A stretch of 64,000 nucleotides of DNA from Lachnospira pectinoschiza (GCF_020564355.1 NZ_JAJCRR010000004.1:62001-126000); one strand, 5' to 3'; positions 1-9,277 are shown, counted from the stretch's first letter. Program-made: numbers and translations. Notes: generated by a model not told the origin, from the letters alone.

Positions 1-1
1 T

Positions 2-703
2 ACAACCATTAATGATAAAAAGGTCATTATCGGCAGTTATCACTTTGTCTTTGAAGATGAAAAGTGCATTGTTCCGGCAGGAATGGAACAGCGCTTTGAA
101 GAACTGCCGTCAGAATATTCACACCTCTATCTGGCGATTGAAGGTGTCTTAGAGGCTGTAATCTGCATTGAAGATCCGCTGCGCGAAGAAGCTGCAGCCG
201 TTGTTAATTCTTTGAAATGTGCAGGCATTTCAAAGGTTGTTATGATGACCGGTGACAGCGAGCGTACCGCAAGTGCGATTGCAAAGCGTGTCGGTGTGGA
301 TGAATATTATTCAGAAGTTCTGCCGGAGGATAAGGCTTCCTTTATTGAAAAGGAAAAGAAGGCAGGACGGAAGGTTGTCATGATTGGTGACGGTATCAAC
401 GATTCACCGGCATTGTCAGCAGCAGATGTAGGGATTGCAATCAGCGACGGTGCAGAGCTTGCAAGGGAGATTGCCGATGTAACGGTAGGTGCGGATAATC
501 TGTATGAAATCGTGACATTAAAGGCAATCAGTAACGGACTGATGAAACGGATTCATAAGAACTACAGAACGATAGTAGGCTTTAATTCGGGTCTGATAGT
601 GCTGGGTGTTGCAGGTGTGCTTGCGCCGACAACATCAGCAATGTTACATAATACATCAACGCTTTTAATCAGCTTAAAGAGCATGGAAAATGTGCTTTCA
701 TAA
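2..703 (+). CDS. Heavy-metal translocating P-type ATPase, C-terminal part (5' end outside window)
   Basis: The reading frame is open from the first bases of the window, so this is the 3' part of a longer gene of about 233 visible codons. It shows the P-domain of a P1B-type cation pump: MTGDSERTA, then the hinge motif GDGINDSPAL, followed by a hydrophobic C-terminal segment. The phosphorylation DKTG motif and metal-binding membrane helices lie upstream and cannot be seen, so the metal cannot be named. A strong hairpin terminator follows the stop codon. Confidence 0.9.
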   Translation, partial: TTINDKKVIIGSYHFVFEDEKCIVPAGMEQRFEELPSEYSHLYLAIEGVLEAVICIEDPLREEAAAVVNSLKCAGISKVVMMTGDSERTASAIAKRVGVDEYYSEVLPEDKASFIEKEKKAGRKVVMIGDGINDSPALSAADVGIAISDGAELAREIADVTVGADNLYEIVTLKAISNGLMKRIHKNYRTIVGFNSGLIVLGVAGVLAPTTSAMLHNTSTLLISLKSMENVLS

Positions 704-708
704 GAAAA

Positions 709-747
709 AAGCGGTATTCCACCAGCATTTGGAATACCGCTTTTTTT
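709..747 (+). terminator. Rho-independent terminator, probably bidirectional
   Basis: The arms AGCGGTATTCC and GGAATACCGCT are separated by a 10-base loop and followed by a run of seven T, six bases after the ATPase stop codon. An A run precedes the stem, so it can also serve the minus-strand gene ending at 792. A second hairpin (GGTGCGCC/GGCGCACC, 750-770) sits beside it. Confidence 0.85.
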
Positions 748-791
748 GCGGTGCGCCTGTCTGGCGCACCATTTATGGTAGCTGCACGTTA

Positions 792-1553
792 TTATTGATA
801 ATCACACACATCAATCATCGATTCTAACAGTTCTTTTTCTTCAGGAATATGTTTTGTCATACGGGCGGCAGCTACGATTGGAAGCCATGAATGGACGTAG
901 CGGCGGTCGGTATGGGTCTTTTTGCAGAAATCAACAAGATATTTTTCCGCAAAGCTTTCATCTACCAGCTTTAACATTAAATATGTGTTGGCAACATCGG
1001 CACTGGCATTGCCCTGTGTGGCATGAACCCAGTCAACGGCAGTGATAGCGGTAATCTTTCCGGTATCGTCCGTTTCAACAAGGATATTGTCCGGGCAGTA
1101 GTCGCCGTGGCAGAGCTTATTGTGCTTTGGCAGCGATTCCAGCCGGGTAGACAGCTCATATTTAATGTTGGAATCCAGTTCCAGTTCATTAATCTGGCGC
1201 ACCAGCTTATCCTTTAACTTTAACAGCAGTGGGTTGGAGCGCTTATTAAAAGCAATCTGATAATCTACCATGGCATGCACGTAGCTGTCAATATTTTCAG
1301 GGTGTTCCTTGATTAATTGTGTCAGCGTTACCCCTTTTGCATATTCACTGGTGATAACCCACTGACCGTCTTCTACGGAAACGCTTAAAATCTTTGGAAT
1401 ATCCAGCCCAGTGTCTTCAACACGGGCTGTATTTAACGCTTCATACAAAACATCGGTTTTGCTGTAGTCCGGGGCAAAAACCTTGCGGACTGTATTGCCG
1501 TCTTTGTAAACGGCTTTGGTATCTTTTTTAGAAATGCAGTTGTTCATATTCAT
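792..1553 (-). CDS. APH/ChoK-type kinase (aminoglycoside phosphotransferase family)
   Basis: A 253-residue protein with the phosphotransferase fold signatures: the catalytic-loop motif HGDYCPDN with the putative base D151, and the metal-binding TAVDW with D174, corresponding to the DFG position. The family phosphorylates small molecules such as aminoglycosides, choline or sugars; nothing here fixes the substrate. AAAGGAT precedes the ATG. It lies 59 bases downstream of adhE on the same strand and could be co-transcribed. Confidence 0.8.
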   Translation of the reverse strand: MNMNNCISKKDTKAVYKDGNTVRKVFAPDYSKTDVLYEALNTARVEDTGLDIPKILSVSVEDGQWVITSEYAKGVTLTQLIKEHPENIDSYVHAMVDYQIAFNKRSNPLLLKLKDKLVRQINELELDSNIKYELSTRLESLPKHNKLCHGDYCPDNILVETDDTGKITAITAVDWVHATQGNASADVANTYLMLKLVDESFAEKYLVDFCKKTHTDRRYVHSWLPIVAAARMTKHIPEEKELLESMIDVCDYQ

Positions 1554-1612
1554 ATCCTTTCTGCCATACCGGCAAATATCATAATGTCACAAATCACAAA
1601 TCAGCAGCAGAT

Positions 1613-4219
1613 TTATTTACCGTAGTAAGCTTTTAAATACATTTCCTTGATTTCACGCATGAGCGGATAACGAGGATTTGCACCGGTGCACTGGTCATCA
1701 AAGGCCTGTTCTACCATGTCATCTAATGTATCTAAGAAATATTTTTCATCTACGCCGTAATCTTTAATTGTCTTTTTAATACCGACCTTTGCTTTTAATT
1801 CTTCGATAGCGGTAAGGAAGTTTTCAAATTTTTCATCGTCATTCTTGCCCTGAATACCAAGGAAGTTTGCACATTCTAAGTAACGCTCCTTGCAGTGCGG
1901 ATATGCATACTGTGAAAATGTACCCATTTTTGCCGGTACTTCTGCGGCATTAAAACGCATGATATCGGTAATTAAAATGGCATTGGCAATACCGTGCGGC
2001 AGGTGGTGGAAAGCACCCAGTTTATGTGCCATAGAGTGGCATACCCCTAAAAATGCATTGGCAAATGCCATACCAGCCATCGTAGATGCGGTTGCCATCT
2101 GTTCACGGGCTTTGGCATCATGTGGACCGTTTTCATAAGCCGCAGGCAGATAAGTGAAAATATTTTTCATTGCCTTTAAAGCAAGACCGTCTGTGTAGTC
2201 GGTTGCCATAATAGAAGCGTAAGCCTCCAGCGCATGTGTTAAGGCATCAATACCGGAAGCGGCAGTTAAGCCCTTCGGCTGATTCATCATCATGTCGGCA
2301 TCAATAATTGCCATTTTAGGAAGCAGCTCGTAGTCTGCAAGCGGATATTTGATACCGGAATCCTGGTCTGTAATAACGGCAAACGGTGTTACCTCGGAAC
2401 CTGTACCGGAAGAAGTCGGAACAGCGATAAAATAAGCTTTTTCGCCCATTTTCGGGAAGGTGTAAATACGTTTGCGGATATCCATAAAGCGCATTGCCAT
2501 ATCCATGAAATCAGCTTCCGGATGTTCATACATTACCCACATAATCTTACCGGCATCCATAGCGGAACCGCCGCCGATAGCGATAATGCAGTCCGGCTCA
2601 AACAGACGCATGGCTTTTGCACCCTCTTGTGCGCAGGCAAGTGTCGGATCCGGGGCTACATCGTAAAATGTGGTATGCACAATACCCATTTCATCGAGTT
2701 TATCTGTGACACATTTTGTATAGCCGTTTTTATATAAGAACTGGTCGGTTACGATAAAGACGCGTTTCTTTCCCATAACCGTTTTTAATTCATTTAAAGC
2801 AACAGGCAGACAGCCCTTCTTAAAATACACCTTTTCAGGGGCACGGAACCAAAGCATATTTTCTCTCCTTTCAGCAACGGTTTTTACGTTAATCAGATGC
2901 TTTACACCGACATTTTCAGAAACAGAGTTGCCGCCCCATGATCCGCAGCCCAGTGTGAGGGAAGGTGTCATTTTAAAGTTGTAAAGATCACCGATTCCGC
3001 CGTGGGAAGAAGGGGTGTTGATTAATACACGGCAGGTCTTCATCGCTTCTGAGAATACAGCAACCTTTTCGCTTTCCGTTGCGGTATTAATATAAAGAGA
3101 AGAAGTATGACCATAGCCGCCGTCTGCGATTAAGTGGCTTGCCTTATCAATTGCATCGTTAAAATCCTTTGCCTTGTACATAGCCAGTACAGGAGAGAGC
3201 TTTTCATGGGCAAATTCTTCTGAAATATCCACAGAAGTGACTTCGCCGATTAAAATCTTTGTGTCTTCAGGAACGGTGACACCGGCGAGTTTGGCAATCG
3301 TATAAGCACTCTGACCGACAATCTTGGCATTCAATGAGCCGTTGATGATAATGGTCTTACGGACTTTGTCGATTTCATCTTTTGCAAGGAAATGACAGCC
3401 ACGCTTTGTAAATTCCTCTTTGACCGGTTTGTAAACGGCGGTATCGACAATGACAGACTGCTCGGAAGCACAAATCATGCCGTTATCAAAAGTTTTTGAA
3501 TGAATAATGGAGTTGACCGCAAGAATAATATCAGCCGAAGCATCAATGATTGCCGGGGTATTGCCTGCGCCAACACCGAGAGCCGGTTTGCCGGAAGAAT
3601 AAGCGGCTTTTACCATGCCCGGACCGCCGGTTGCAAGGATAATGTCGGCTTCCTTCATCAGGGTATTGGTAAGCTCCAGAGAAGGAACATCCACCCAGCT
3701 GATAATGCCCTTTGGTGCGCCTGCGGCAACAGCAGCTTCCAGTACAACCTTAGCGGCAGCAATGGTGCTTTCCTTTGCACGAGGGTGTGGGCTGATAATA
3801 ATTCCGTTACGTGTTTTTAAACAAATCAAAGTCTTAAAGATCGCTGTTGAGGTAGGATTTGTTGTTGGAATAACAGCGGCAACGACACCGATCGGTTCAG
3901 CAATGCGCTTGATTCCGTAAGCACTGTCCTCCTCAATAACGCCGCAGGTCTTTGTATCTTTGTATGCATTGTAAATGTATTCGGAAGCATAGTGGTTCTT
4001 GATGACTTTATCTTCCACAATGCCCATGCCGGTTTCGGCAACTGCCTGTTTTGCAAGAGGGATTCTTGCTTTGTTGGCAGCGAGTGCCGCAGCTGCAAAG
4101 ATTTTATCGACCTGCTCCTGTGAATAGGTTGAAAAAATCCGCTGTGCTTCACGGACTTCTTCAATGCGCTTTTCCAGTGCTTCAACAGTATCAACAATCA
4201 TAATATTCTTTTCTGACAT
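1613..4219 (-). CDS. adhE: Bifunctional acetaldehyde-CoA/alcohol dehydrogenase
   Basis: 868 residues, the usual AdhE length. The N-terminal half (about 1-440) is a CoA-acylating aldehyde dehydrogenase with the catalytic cysteine C250 in NGMICASEQS. The C-terminal half (about 455-868) is an iron-type alcohol dehydrogenase with GGGSAMDAGK and the histidine-rich metal site VCHSMAHKLGAFHHLPHG. It reduces acetyl-CoA to ethanol in two NADH-dependent steps and re-oxidises NADH in fermentation. GGAGG stands before the ATG. The promoter overlaps one of two Rex-like sites, so redox control by the NADH/NAD ratio is likely. Confidence 0.97.
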   Translation of the reverse strand: MSEKNIMIVDTVEALEKRIEEVREAQRIFSTYSQEQVDKIFAAAALAANKARIPLAKQAVAETGMGIVEDKVIKNHYASEYIYNAYKDTKTCGVIEEDSAYGIKRIAEPIGVVAAVIPTTNPTSTAIFKTLICLKTRNGIIISPHPRAKESTIAAAKVVLEAAVAAGAPKGIISWVDVPSLELTNTLMKEADIILATGGPGMVKAAYSSGKPALGVGAGNTPAIIDASADIILAVNSIIHSKTFDNGMICASEQSVIVDTAVYKPVKEEFTKRGCHFLAKDEIDKVRKTIIINGSLNAKIVGQSAYTIAKLAGVTVPEDTKILIGEVTSVDISEEFAHEKLSPVLAMYKAKDFNDAIDKASHLIADGGYGHTSSLYINTATESEKVAVFSEAMKTCRVLINTPSSHGGIGDLYNFKMTPSLTLGCGSWGGNSVSENVGVKHLINVKTVAERRENMLWFRAPEKVYFKKGCLPVALNELKTVMGKKRVFIVTDQFLYKNGYTKCVTDKLDEMGIVHTTFYDVAPDPTLACAQEGAKAMRLFEPDCIIAIGGGSAMDAGKIMWVMYEHPEADFMDMAMRFMDIRKRIYTFPKMGEKAYFIAVPTSSGTGSEVTPFAVITDQDSGIKYPLADYELLPKMAIIDADMMMNQPKGLTAASGIDALTHALEAYASIMATDYTDGLALKAMKNIFTYLPAAYENGPHDAKAREQMATASTMAGMAFANAFLGVCHSMAHKLGAFHHLPHGIANAILITDIMRFNAAEVPAKMGTFSQYAYPHCKERYLECANFLGIQGKNDDEKFENFLTAIEELKAKVGIKKTIKDYGVDEKYFLDTLDDMVEQAFDDQCTGANPRYPLMREIKEMYLKAYYGK

Positions 4220-4250
4220 TTGATGACCTCCAATTTTGTGTAGATTAAGA

Positions 4251-4268
4251 TTGATAATTTATTAACAA
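4251..4268. promoter_or_regulatory. Rex-like operator 1
   Basis: On the minus strand the site reads TTGTTAATAAATTATCAA, one mismatch from the 18-base Rex consensus TTGTTAA-N4-TTAACAA. It lies between the adhE -10 box and the adhE start codon, so a bound repressor would block elongation or open-complex formation. Confidence 0.65.
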
Positions 4269-4272
4269 TGAT

Positions 4273-4301
4273 AGTATACCGTACTTTATGAACTTTGTCA
4301 A
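4273..4301 (-). promoter_or_regulatory. adhE promoter
   Basis: On the minus strand TTGACA (4301-4296) and TATACT (4278-4273) are separated by exactly 17 bases. The -35 box lies inside Rex-like operator 2. Confidence 0.85.
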
Positions 4302-4312
4302 CAATTTAACAA
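4295..4312. promoter_or_regulatory. Rex-like operator 2
   Basis: The plus strand reads TTGTCAACAATTTAACAA, one mismatch from TTGTTAA-N4-TTAACAA. It covers the adhE -35 box and ends three bases before the -35 box of the divergent glgB-amylase promoter, so one protein could act on both genes. Confidence 0.75.
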
Positions 4313-4314
4313 TA

Positions 4315-4343
4315 TTGAAAGAAAAAAATTGCTGTGATAATAT
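4315..4343 (+). promoter_or_regulatory. Promoter of the branching enzyme/amylase gene
   Basis: TTGAAA (4315-4320), a 17-base spacer and TAATAT (4338-4343), followed 18 bases later by the AGGGGG ribosome binding site and the ATG at 4372. Confidence 0.65.
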
Positions 4344-4371
4344 TTATATATAAGACAATAAGGGGGTTTTT

Positions 4372-7300
4372 ATGATGGATAATTATGGTTTTTACACAGG
4401 AAAAAGCTTTGATGTATATGAGTTTTTCGGGTGTCATACAGATGAAAATGGTGCGGTGTTCAGGGTGTTTGCACCGGCGGCAGTCCGGATTAGTGTTATC
4501 GGGGAGTTTAACGGCTGGCAGGATACACCGATGAATAAAATCGGTGACGGCAATTTCTGGGCGGTCTATATTGAAGGGGTCAAGCCGGGGCAGATGTACA
4601 AATATAAAATTTATAAGCCGGACGGCAGCTGTATGGACCACTGTGACCCATACGGATATGGTATGGAGCTGCGCCCTGCTTCGGCTTCGATTGTAAGAAA
4701 TCTGTACGGCTATGAATTTCAGGACGATGCATGGATGAAAAAGCGCAGTAACGGGGTGGCTTCGGCATTAAATATTTATGAAATCCATGCGGGTTCGTGG
4801 AAAAAACCGCAGAATGGGTGGTACCGGTATGATGAGCTTGCCACGCAGTTAGTTCCTTATTTAAAGGAGTACGGATACAATTATATCGAGCTGCTTCCGA
4901 TTGGAGAGCATCCGTGTGACGAGTCGTGGGGATACCAGTGCAGTGGCTTTTACAGTCCGACTTCACGGTATGGCACGCTGGACGATTATAAAAAAATGAT
5001 TGATATCCTGCACCACAATGACATCGGTGTGATCATGGATTTTGTGCCGGTACATTTTGCGCTGGATGCGTATGCACTGGCAAAGTTTGACGGAACGGCG
5101 CTGTATGAGTATCCGCATAAGGACGTTGGAAACAGTGAGTGGGGAAGCTGTAATTTTATGCACTCCCGCGGCGAGGTGCGCTCCTTTTTACAGTCCTGTG
5201 CGAATTACTGGCTGAAGGAATACCATGTAGATGGTCTGCGCATGGATGCCATCAGCAATATGATTTACTGGCAGGGCAATCCGGCGCGCGGTGTGAATAA
5301 GGATGCCGTTGCATTTTTACAGAACATGAATGAAGGACTGGTAAACAGACACAGTGGCATTTTGCTGGCGGCGGAGGATTCCACGGTGTATCCGGGTGTG
5401 ACAAAGCGCGTGGCGGAAGGCGGGCTTGGATTTACTTACAAGTGGGATATGGGTTTTATGCACGATACGCTTGAATATTTCCAGAAAAATACGGGAGAAC
5501 GTTTAAACAACCGTAATAAGCTGACATTTTCCATGCATTATTTTAAAGATGAGCGGTATCTGCTGGCATTTTCGCATGATGAGGTCGTGCATGGCAAGGC
5601 GACAATTATTCAGAAAATGAACGGCGATTATGACAGAAAGTTTCCGCAGGCGCGTGCGCTGTATGCGTATATGGCGGCTCATCCGGGCAAGAAACTCAAT
5701 TTTATGGGCAATGAGATTGCACATTTCAGGGAATGGGACGAAAAACGGGAGCAGGACTGGAATCTTTTGGATTTTCCGAAGCACCGCGAATTTGCAGCGT
5801 ATATGCAGGCATTGAATCACCTGTACCTTTCAGAGGAAGCGCTGTGGAACGATTACGGCGGTGACGGCTTTGAATGGGTCCATGCGGTATCCCAAAACTA
5901 CCCGGATACGGAACATTCCTGTGTGTTTGCATGGAAGCGCAAGGCAGAAAACGGCAGACAGCTGTTGTGTGTATTCCAGTTTGCAGACCGCGCAGACAGC
6001 GTGACACTGCCGTTGGCAGAAGATGAAAAACCGGAACTGGTATTCGATACGGACTGGATGGAATTTGGTGGGGCAACACCAAAGCAGGATGAGGTTCTGA
6101 CGGCTCAAAACGGCAGAGCGGTAACGAAAATGGCGGCATTTTCGGCAAAGTTTTTTGTGGTTGGGAAGCGTGACGAGGAAGAAACAGATAACATGGGAGC
6201 AGACACTACAGAAGCCGGTGAGCCGATAACCGCAGAACCAATAGAAAAATTGTCGGAAAATTCATCCGTAAAACTTGTAGACGGTGCATGGTTTGACCGT
6301 GCGGTGGTGTATCACATTTATCCGCTGGGATATTGCGGTGCACCGCAGTATAACGAGGGTGAAAAGACACAGGGAAGCCGCATTTTAAAGGTTCTGGATA
6401 GAATTGGGCATTTAAAGGCACTGGGGGTCAATACGATTTATTTCGGACCGGTATTTGAATCACTGTGGCACGGGTATGATACCTCGGATTATTACAGAAC
6501 CGATTCGCGGCTAGGCGGTATGAAAGATTTTCAAAAAGTTTTCAGGGCATTAAAGGAAAATGGCTTTAAAATCGTGCTGGACGGTGTGTTTAACCATGTC
6601 GGCAGAGGTTTTGAACCGTTTCGGGACTTGCAGGAAAAAGGAGAAGCTTCCATATATAAAGACTGGTTCTGCAATGTGCATTTTGGCAGCAGTACACCGC
6701 TGGGTGATGCATTTTCCTATGATACATGGCAGGGCAACTGGGAGTTAGTCAAGCTGAACCTGAAAAATAAGGCAGTAGTAGACCACCTGCTCGGTGCAGT
6801 AAAAATGTGGGTGGAAACCTTTGATATCGACGGACTGCGTCTTGATGCGGCAGACTGCATTGATAAAGAATTTTTCAAGCAGTTAAAGGTGTATACACAG
6901 GGATTAAAGAAAGATTTCTGGCTGATGGGCGAGATTATCCATGGTGATTATAAGATGTGGGCGAATCCCGATATGATGCATTCCGTGACGAATTATGAGT
7001 GCTGGAAGGGCATTTATTCAAGTCACAATGATAAAAATTATTTTGAAATCGCCCATTCCTTAAGACGGCAGTTTGCAAAGGGCGGTATTTACGAAAATCT
7101 GCGCCTGTACAATTTTTTAGATAACCACGATGTCAACCGCATTGCAAGTCTGCTTAAAAATCCGGCGGATTTGGAAAATGCGTATACCATGCTGTTTTGT
7201 ATGCCGGGCATCCCATCCGTATATTACGGCAGTGAATGGGGCATTGCCGGAGTGAAAACAAGCGGAAAAGAAGCAGACCTGCCGGTTCGTCCGCCGGTTG

Positions 7301-7578
7301 AAGAAGCGGAAGCGGCCAAGCGGTATACGAAGCTGGAAAAGCATATTGCGGCACTTGCCAGACTCAGACAGACGACCAATGCACTGGTTTACGGTGAATA
7401 TGCCGATATTCTGGTTCGCAATGAACAGCTTGTGTTTGTCAGACAGTATAATAAGGAAGCGGTAATTGCGGCATTTAATATTGCGGATACAGCGGTGTCA
7501 CTGGATTTTGAATGGCAGGGTGAAAAATATGCGGTTGAACTTGCACCGCATGACAGTCGTGTGATTGTAAAAGAATAA
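4372..7578 (+). CDS. glgB: Fused 1,4-alpha-glucan branching enzyme and second GH13 amylase-type enzyme
   Basis: One uninterrupted frame of 1068 residues with two complete GH13 enzymes. Residues about 20-90 are a CBM48-type module (FRVFAPAA, GEFNGW). Residues about 130-600 are a GlgB-type branching enzyme with nucleophile D292 in DGLRMDA, acid/base E335 in AAEDST and D403 in FSHDEVVHG. An acidic linker (about 603-640) leads to a second GH13 domain starting WFDRAVVYHIYP, with D825 (GLRLDAAD), E854 (MGEIIHGDY) and D920 (LDNHDVNR), resembling cyclomaltodextrinase/neopullulanase enzymes. The product probably both branches and trims storage glucan. A normal GlgB is about 630-730 residues, so the second catalytic unit is extra. 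The ATG at 4372 follows AGGGGG. Confidence 0.92.
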   Translation: MMDNYGFYTGKSFDVYEFFGCHTDENGAVFRVFAPAAVRISVIGEFNGWQDTPMNKIGDGNFWAVYIEGVKPGQMYKYKIYKPDGSCMDHCDPYGYGMELRPASASIVRNLYGYEFQDDAWMKKRSNGVASALNIYEIHAGSWKKPQNGWYRYDELATQLVPYLKEYGYNYIELLPIGEHPCDESWGYQCSGFYSPTSRYGTLDDYKKMIDILHHNDIGVIMDFVPVHFALDAYALAKFDGTALYEYPHKDVGNSEWGSCNFMHSRGEVRSFLQSCANYWLKEYHVDGLRMDAISNMIYWQGNPARGVNKDAVAFLQNMNEGLVNRHSGILLAAEDSTVYPGVTKRVAEGGLGFTYKWDMGFMHDTLEYFQKNTGERLNNRNKLTFSMHYFKDERYLLAFSHDEVVHGKATIIQKMNGDYDRKFPQARALYAYMAAHPGKKLNFMGNEIAHFREWDEKREQDWNLLDFPKHREFAAYMQALNHLYLSEEALWNDYGGDGFEWVHAVSQNYPDTEHSCVFAWKRKAENGRQLLCVFQFADRADSVTLPLAEDEKPELVFDTDWMEFGGATPKQDEVLTAQNGRAVTKMAAFSAKFFVVGKRDEEETDNMGADTTEAGEPITAEPIEKLSENSSVKLVDGAWFDRAVVYHIYPLGYCGAPQYNEGEKTQGSRILKVLDRIGHLKALGVNTIYFGPVFESLWHGYDTSDYYRTDSRLGGMKDFQKVFRALKENGFKIVLDGVFNHVGRGFEPFRDLQEKGEASIYKDWFCNVHFGSSTPLGDAFSYDTWQGNWELVKLNLKNKAVVDHLLGAVKMWVETFDIDGLRLDAADCIDKEFFKQLKVYTQGLKKDFWLMGEIIHGDYKMWANPDMMHSVTNYECWKGIYSSHNDKNYFEIAHSLRRQFAKGGIYENLRLYNFLDNHDVNRIASLLKNPADLENAYTMLFCMPGIPSVYYGSEWGIAGVKTSGKEADLPVRPPVEEAEAAKRYTKLEKHIAALARLRQTTNALVYGEYADILVRNEQLVFVRQYNKEAVIAAFNIADTAVSLDFEWQGEKYAVELAPHDSRVIVKE

Positions 7579-7590
7579 GAGGGGGGAATT

Positions 7591-7992
7591 ATGGGGACAG
7601 AAAAATGTCAGAAACGCGTCCTGGTTGTAGAGGATAATGAACTGAACCGGAAAATTGCCGCACAGGTGATTGAAGATGAGGGCATTTTAACGGAATGTGC
7701 CATCGACGGTCTGGAAGCGGTAAAAAAGGTCAGGGAAGCACCGGAGCATTATTTTGATTTGATTTTAATGGATGTCCAGATGCCGGGGTTAAACGGCTAT
7801 CAGGCAGCAGAGCAGATAAGAGGTCTTGGAAGGTGCGATACCAGTGCTGTACCGATTCTTGCCATGACGGCATACACATTTCCGGAAGACTTGAAGCGGG
7901 CAGAACAGTCGGGAATGAGCGGATATATTGCGAAGCCGCTGGATATGGACGTTTTATATGAAAAGCTGGAGCAGTGGCTTGTGAAAATGTAG
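7591..7992 (+). CDS. Stand-alone receiver-domain (CheY-like) response regulator
   Basis: 133 residues consisting only of a receiver domain. The phosphoacceptor is D61 in LMDVQMPG, the acidic pocket is VVEDN near the N-terminus, the conserved threonine is in AMTAY and the lysine in AKPLD. No output domain is present. The sequence resembles receivers cut from hybrid histidine kinases. It starts 12 bases after the glgB-amylase stop behind a GAGGGGGG site, so it is probably co-transcribed; no partner kinase lies nearby. Confidence 0.88.
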   Translation: MGTEKCQKRVLVVEDNELNRKIAAQVIEDEGILTECAIDGLEAVKKVREAPEHYFDLILMDVQMPGLNGYQAAEQIRGLGRCDTSAVPILAMTAYTFPEDLKRAEQSGMSGYIAKPLDMDVLYEKLEQWLVKM

Positions 7993-8011
7993 TGATATTT
8001 AATTAAACGTA

Positions 8012-8040
8012 TTGTCATCATGGTGAATGTGTGATATAGT
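8012..8040 (+). promoter_or_regulatory. Promoter of the DegV operon
   Basis: TTGTCA (8012-8017), a 17-base spacer and TATAGT (8035-8040), 45 bases before the degV start codon. Confidence 0.65.
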
Positions 8041-8084
8041 ATTTAAAACTAGATGAGTTGGTTCACACATGCAGGAGGACAGTA

Positions 8085-8924
8085 ATGGGTTATAAGATTT
8101 TAATTGACAGCTGTGGAGAGATTCCGCAGTCACTGATGAGCACAGGAGTTGTTGAAAATATTCCGCTGAGTATTATGGTGGAAGATGAAACAATTATAGA
8201 TGATGAAACATTTGATCAGAAAAGTTTTCTGGAAAAGGTAGCAAAGAGCAAAAACTGCCCGAAGTCGGCATGTCCGTCACCGGAAGGCTATATGAAGGCA
8301 TTTGAGTGTGAAGCGGACAGAATCTATGTTGTTACGCTTTCATCAAAATTAAGTGGTTCTTACAACAGCGCAGTGCTTGGCAAAAATCTCTATGAAGAAG
8401 AATACAGCGACAAACAGATTGTTGTACTTGATTCTAAATCGGCATCAGTCGGTCAGACCCTGATTGCCATGAAGATTGTGGAAGCAGAGGAGGCCGGACT
8501 GTCCTTTGAAGAAGTTATTGCAAAGGCAGAGCAGTTCCGTGAAGAAGAACACACCTATTTTGTACTGGAATCACTTGAAACACTGCGTAAGAACGGCAGA
8601 TTAAGCAATTTAAAGGCACTGGCGGCAGATGTACTTAATATTAAGCCGGTCATGGGGTCTGACCCGGACGGCAATATTGTCCAGCTGGATAAGGCAAGAG
8701 GCATGAAAAAGGCACTCGATAAAATGGTAACACAGATGTTTAAGAATGCCGGCAATACGGAAGAAAAGGTACTTGCAATTTCACACTGCAACTGTCCGGA
8801 GCGGGCAGAATGGGTGAAAGAACTGGCACTTTCCAAAGGCACATTTAAGGATTGTTTTATTGTGGATACCCGTGGTATCAGCAGTCTGTATGCCAATGAC
8901 GGCGGCATTATTATGGTTGTATAA
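8085..8924 (+). CDS. DegV family fatty-acid-binding protein
   Basis: About 279 residues. It opens with KILIDSCGEIP, as DegV proteins do, and contains the fatty-acid pocket segment VVTLSSKLSGSYNSA. DegV (FakB-type) proteins hold a fatty acid for phosphorylation by a FakA kinase; no such kinase is in the window. The ATG at 8085 is chosen because GGAGG lies seven bases upstream; an earlier TTG at 8058 has no such site. Confidence 0.9.
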   Translation: MGYKILIDSCGEIPQSLMSTGVVENIPLSIMVEDETIIDDETFDQKSFLEKVAKSKNCPKSACPSPEGYMKAFECEADRIYVVTLSSKLSGSYNSAVLGKNLYEEEYSDKQIVVLDSKSASVGQTLIAMKIVEAEEAGLSFEEVIAKAEQFREEEHTYFVLESLETLRKNGRLSNLKALAADVLNIKPVMGSDPDGNIVQLDKARGMKKALDKMVTQMFKNAGNTEEKVLAISHCNCPERAEWVKELALSKGTFKDCFIVDTRGISSLYANDGGIIMVV

Positions 8925-9277
8925 TGAAAGTAAAACGAAAAAAGATATGGGCAGTTTTTCTGCTTGTAATTTTATGCGGCTTCTTTGTATCCGTGGCGGC
9001 AGAACCGTTTTGGTACGGGGAGAGCGTACAGGCGGACACAATGACCGCCGCACCACAACTGGCAGTGCAGACCGTGAGTTTAGAGCAGACGGCATTACAG
9101 ATAAGGATAAATGTTGCACTGCGGATATTTTTAGCGGCCGTGGCAGTGATTTTGGCGGCAGGCCGGCAGTCAGCCCGGTATTTTCCGGAACTGCGGCAGA
9201 TACATACCGGGGACAGCCGGGAGATTATCTGCTATATTCATAAGACGGATGGGAAAAAGAAAAACGCTTCTATGTAA
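8924..9277 (+). CDS. Small membrane protein of unknown function
   Basis: 117 residues, not recognised. It has a basic N-terminus and a hydrophobic segment (about residues 8-27, IWAVFLLVILCGFF), an apparently external stretch of about 45 residues, and a second hydrophobic segment (about 68-80, ALRIFLAAVAVILAA), then a charged tail rich in Lys. The start ATG shares its A with the degV stop codon (TAATG), which points to translational coupling. Two-segment topology with both ends cytoplasmic is my inference. Confidence 0.65.
   Translation: MKVKRKKIWAVFLLVILCGFFVSVAAEPFWYGESVQADTMTAAPQLAVQTVSLEQTALQIRINVALRIFLAAVAVILAAGRQSARYFPELRQIHTGDSREIICYIHKTDGKKKNASM

Noticed and set aside
3500-3920. Two open frames of about 100 codons opposite adhE
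   Set aside because: They are antisense shadows of a highly conserved gene, with no ribosome binding site and no family match.
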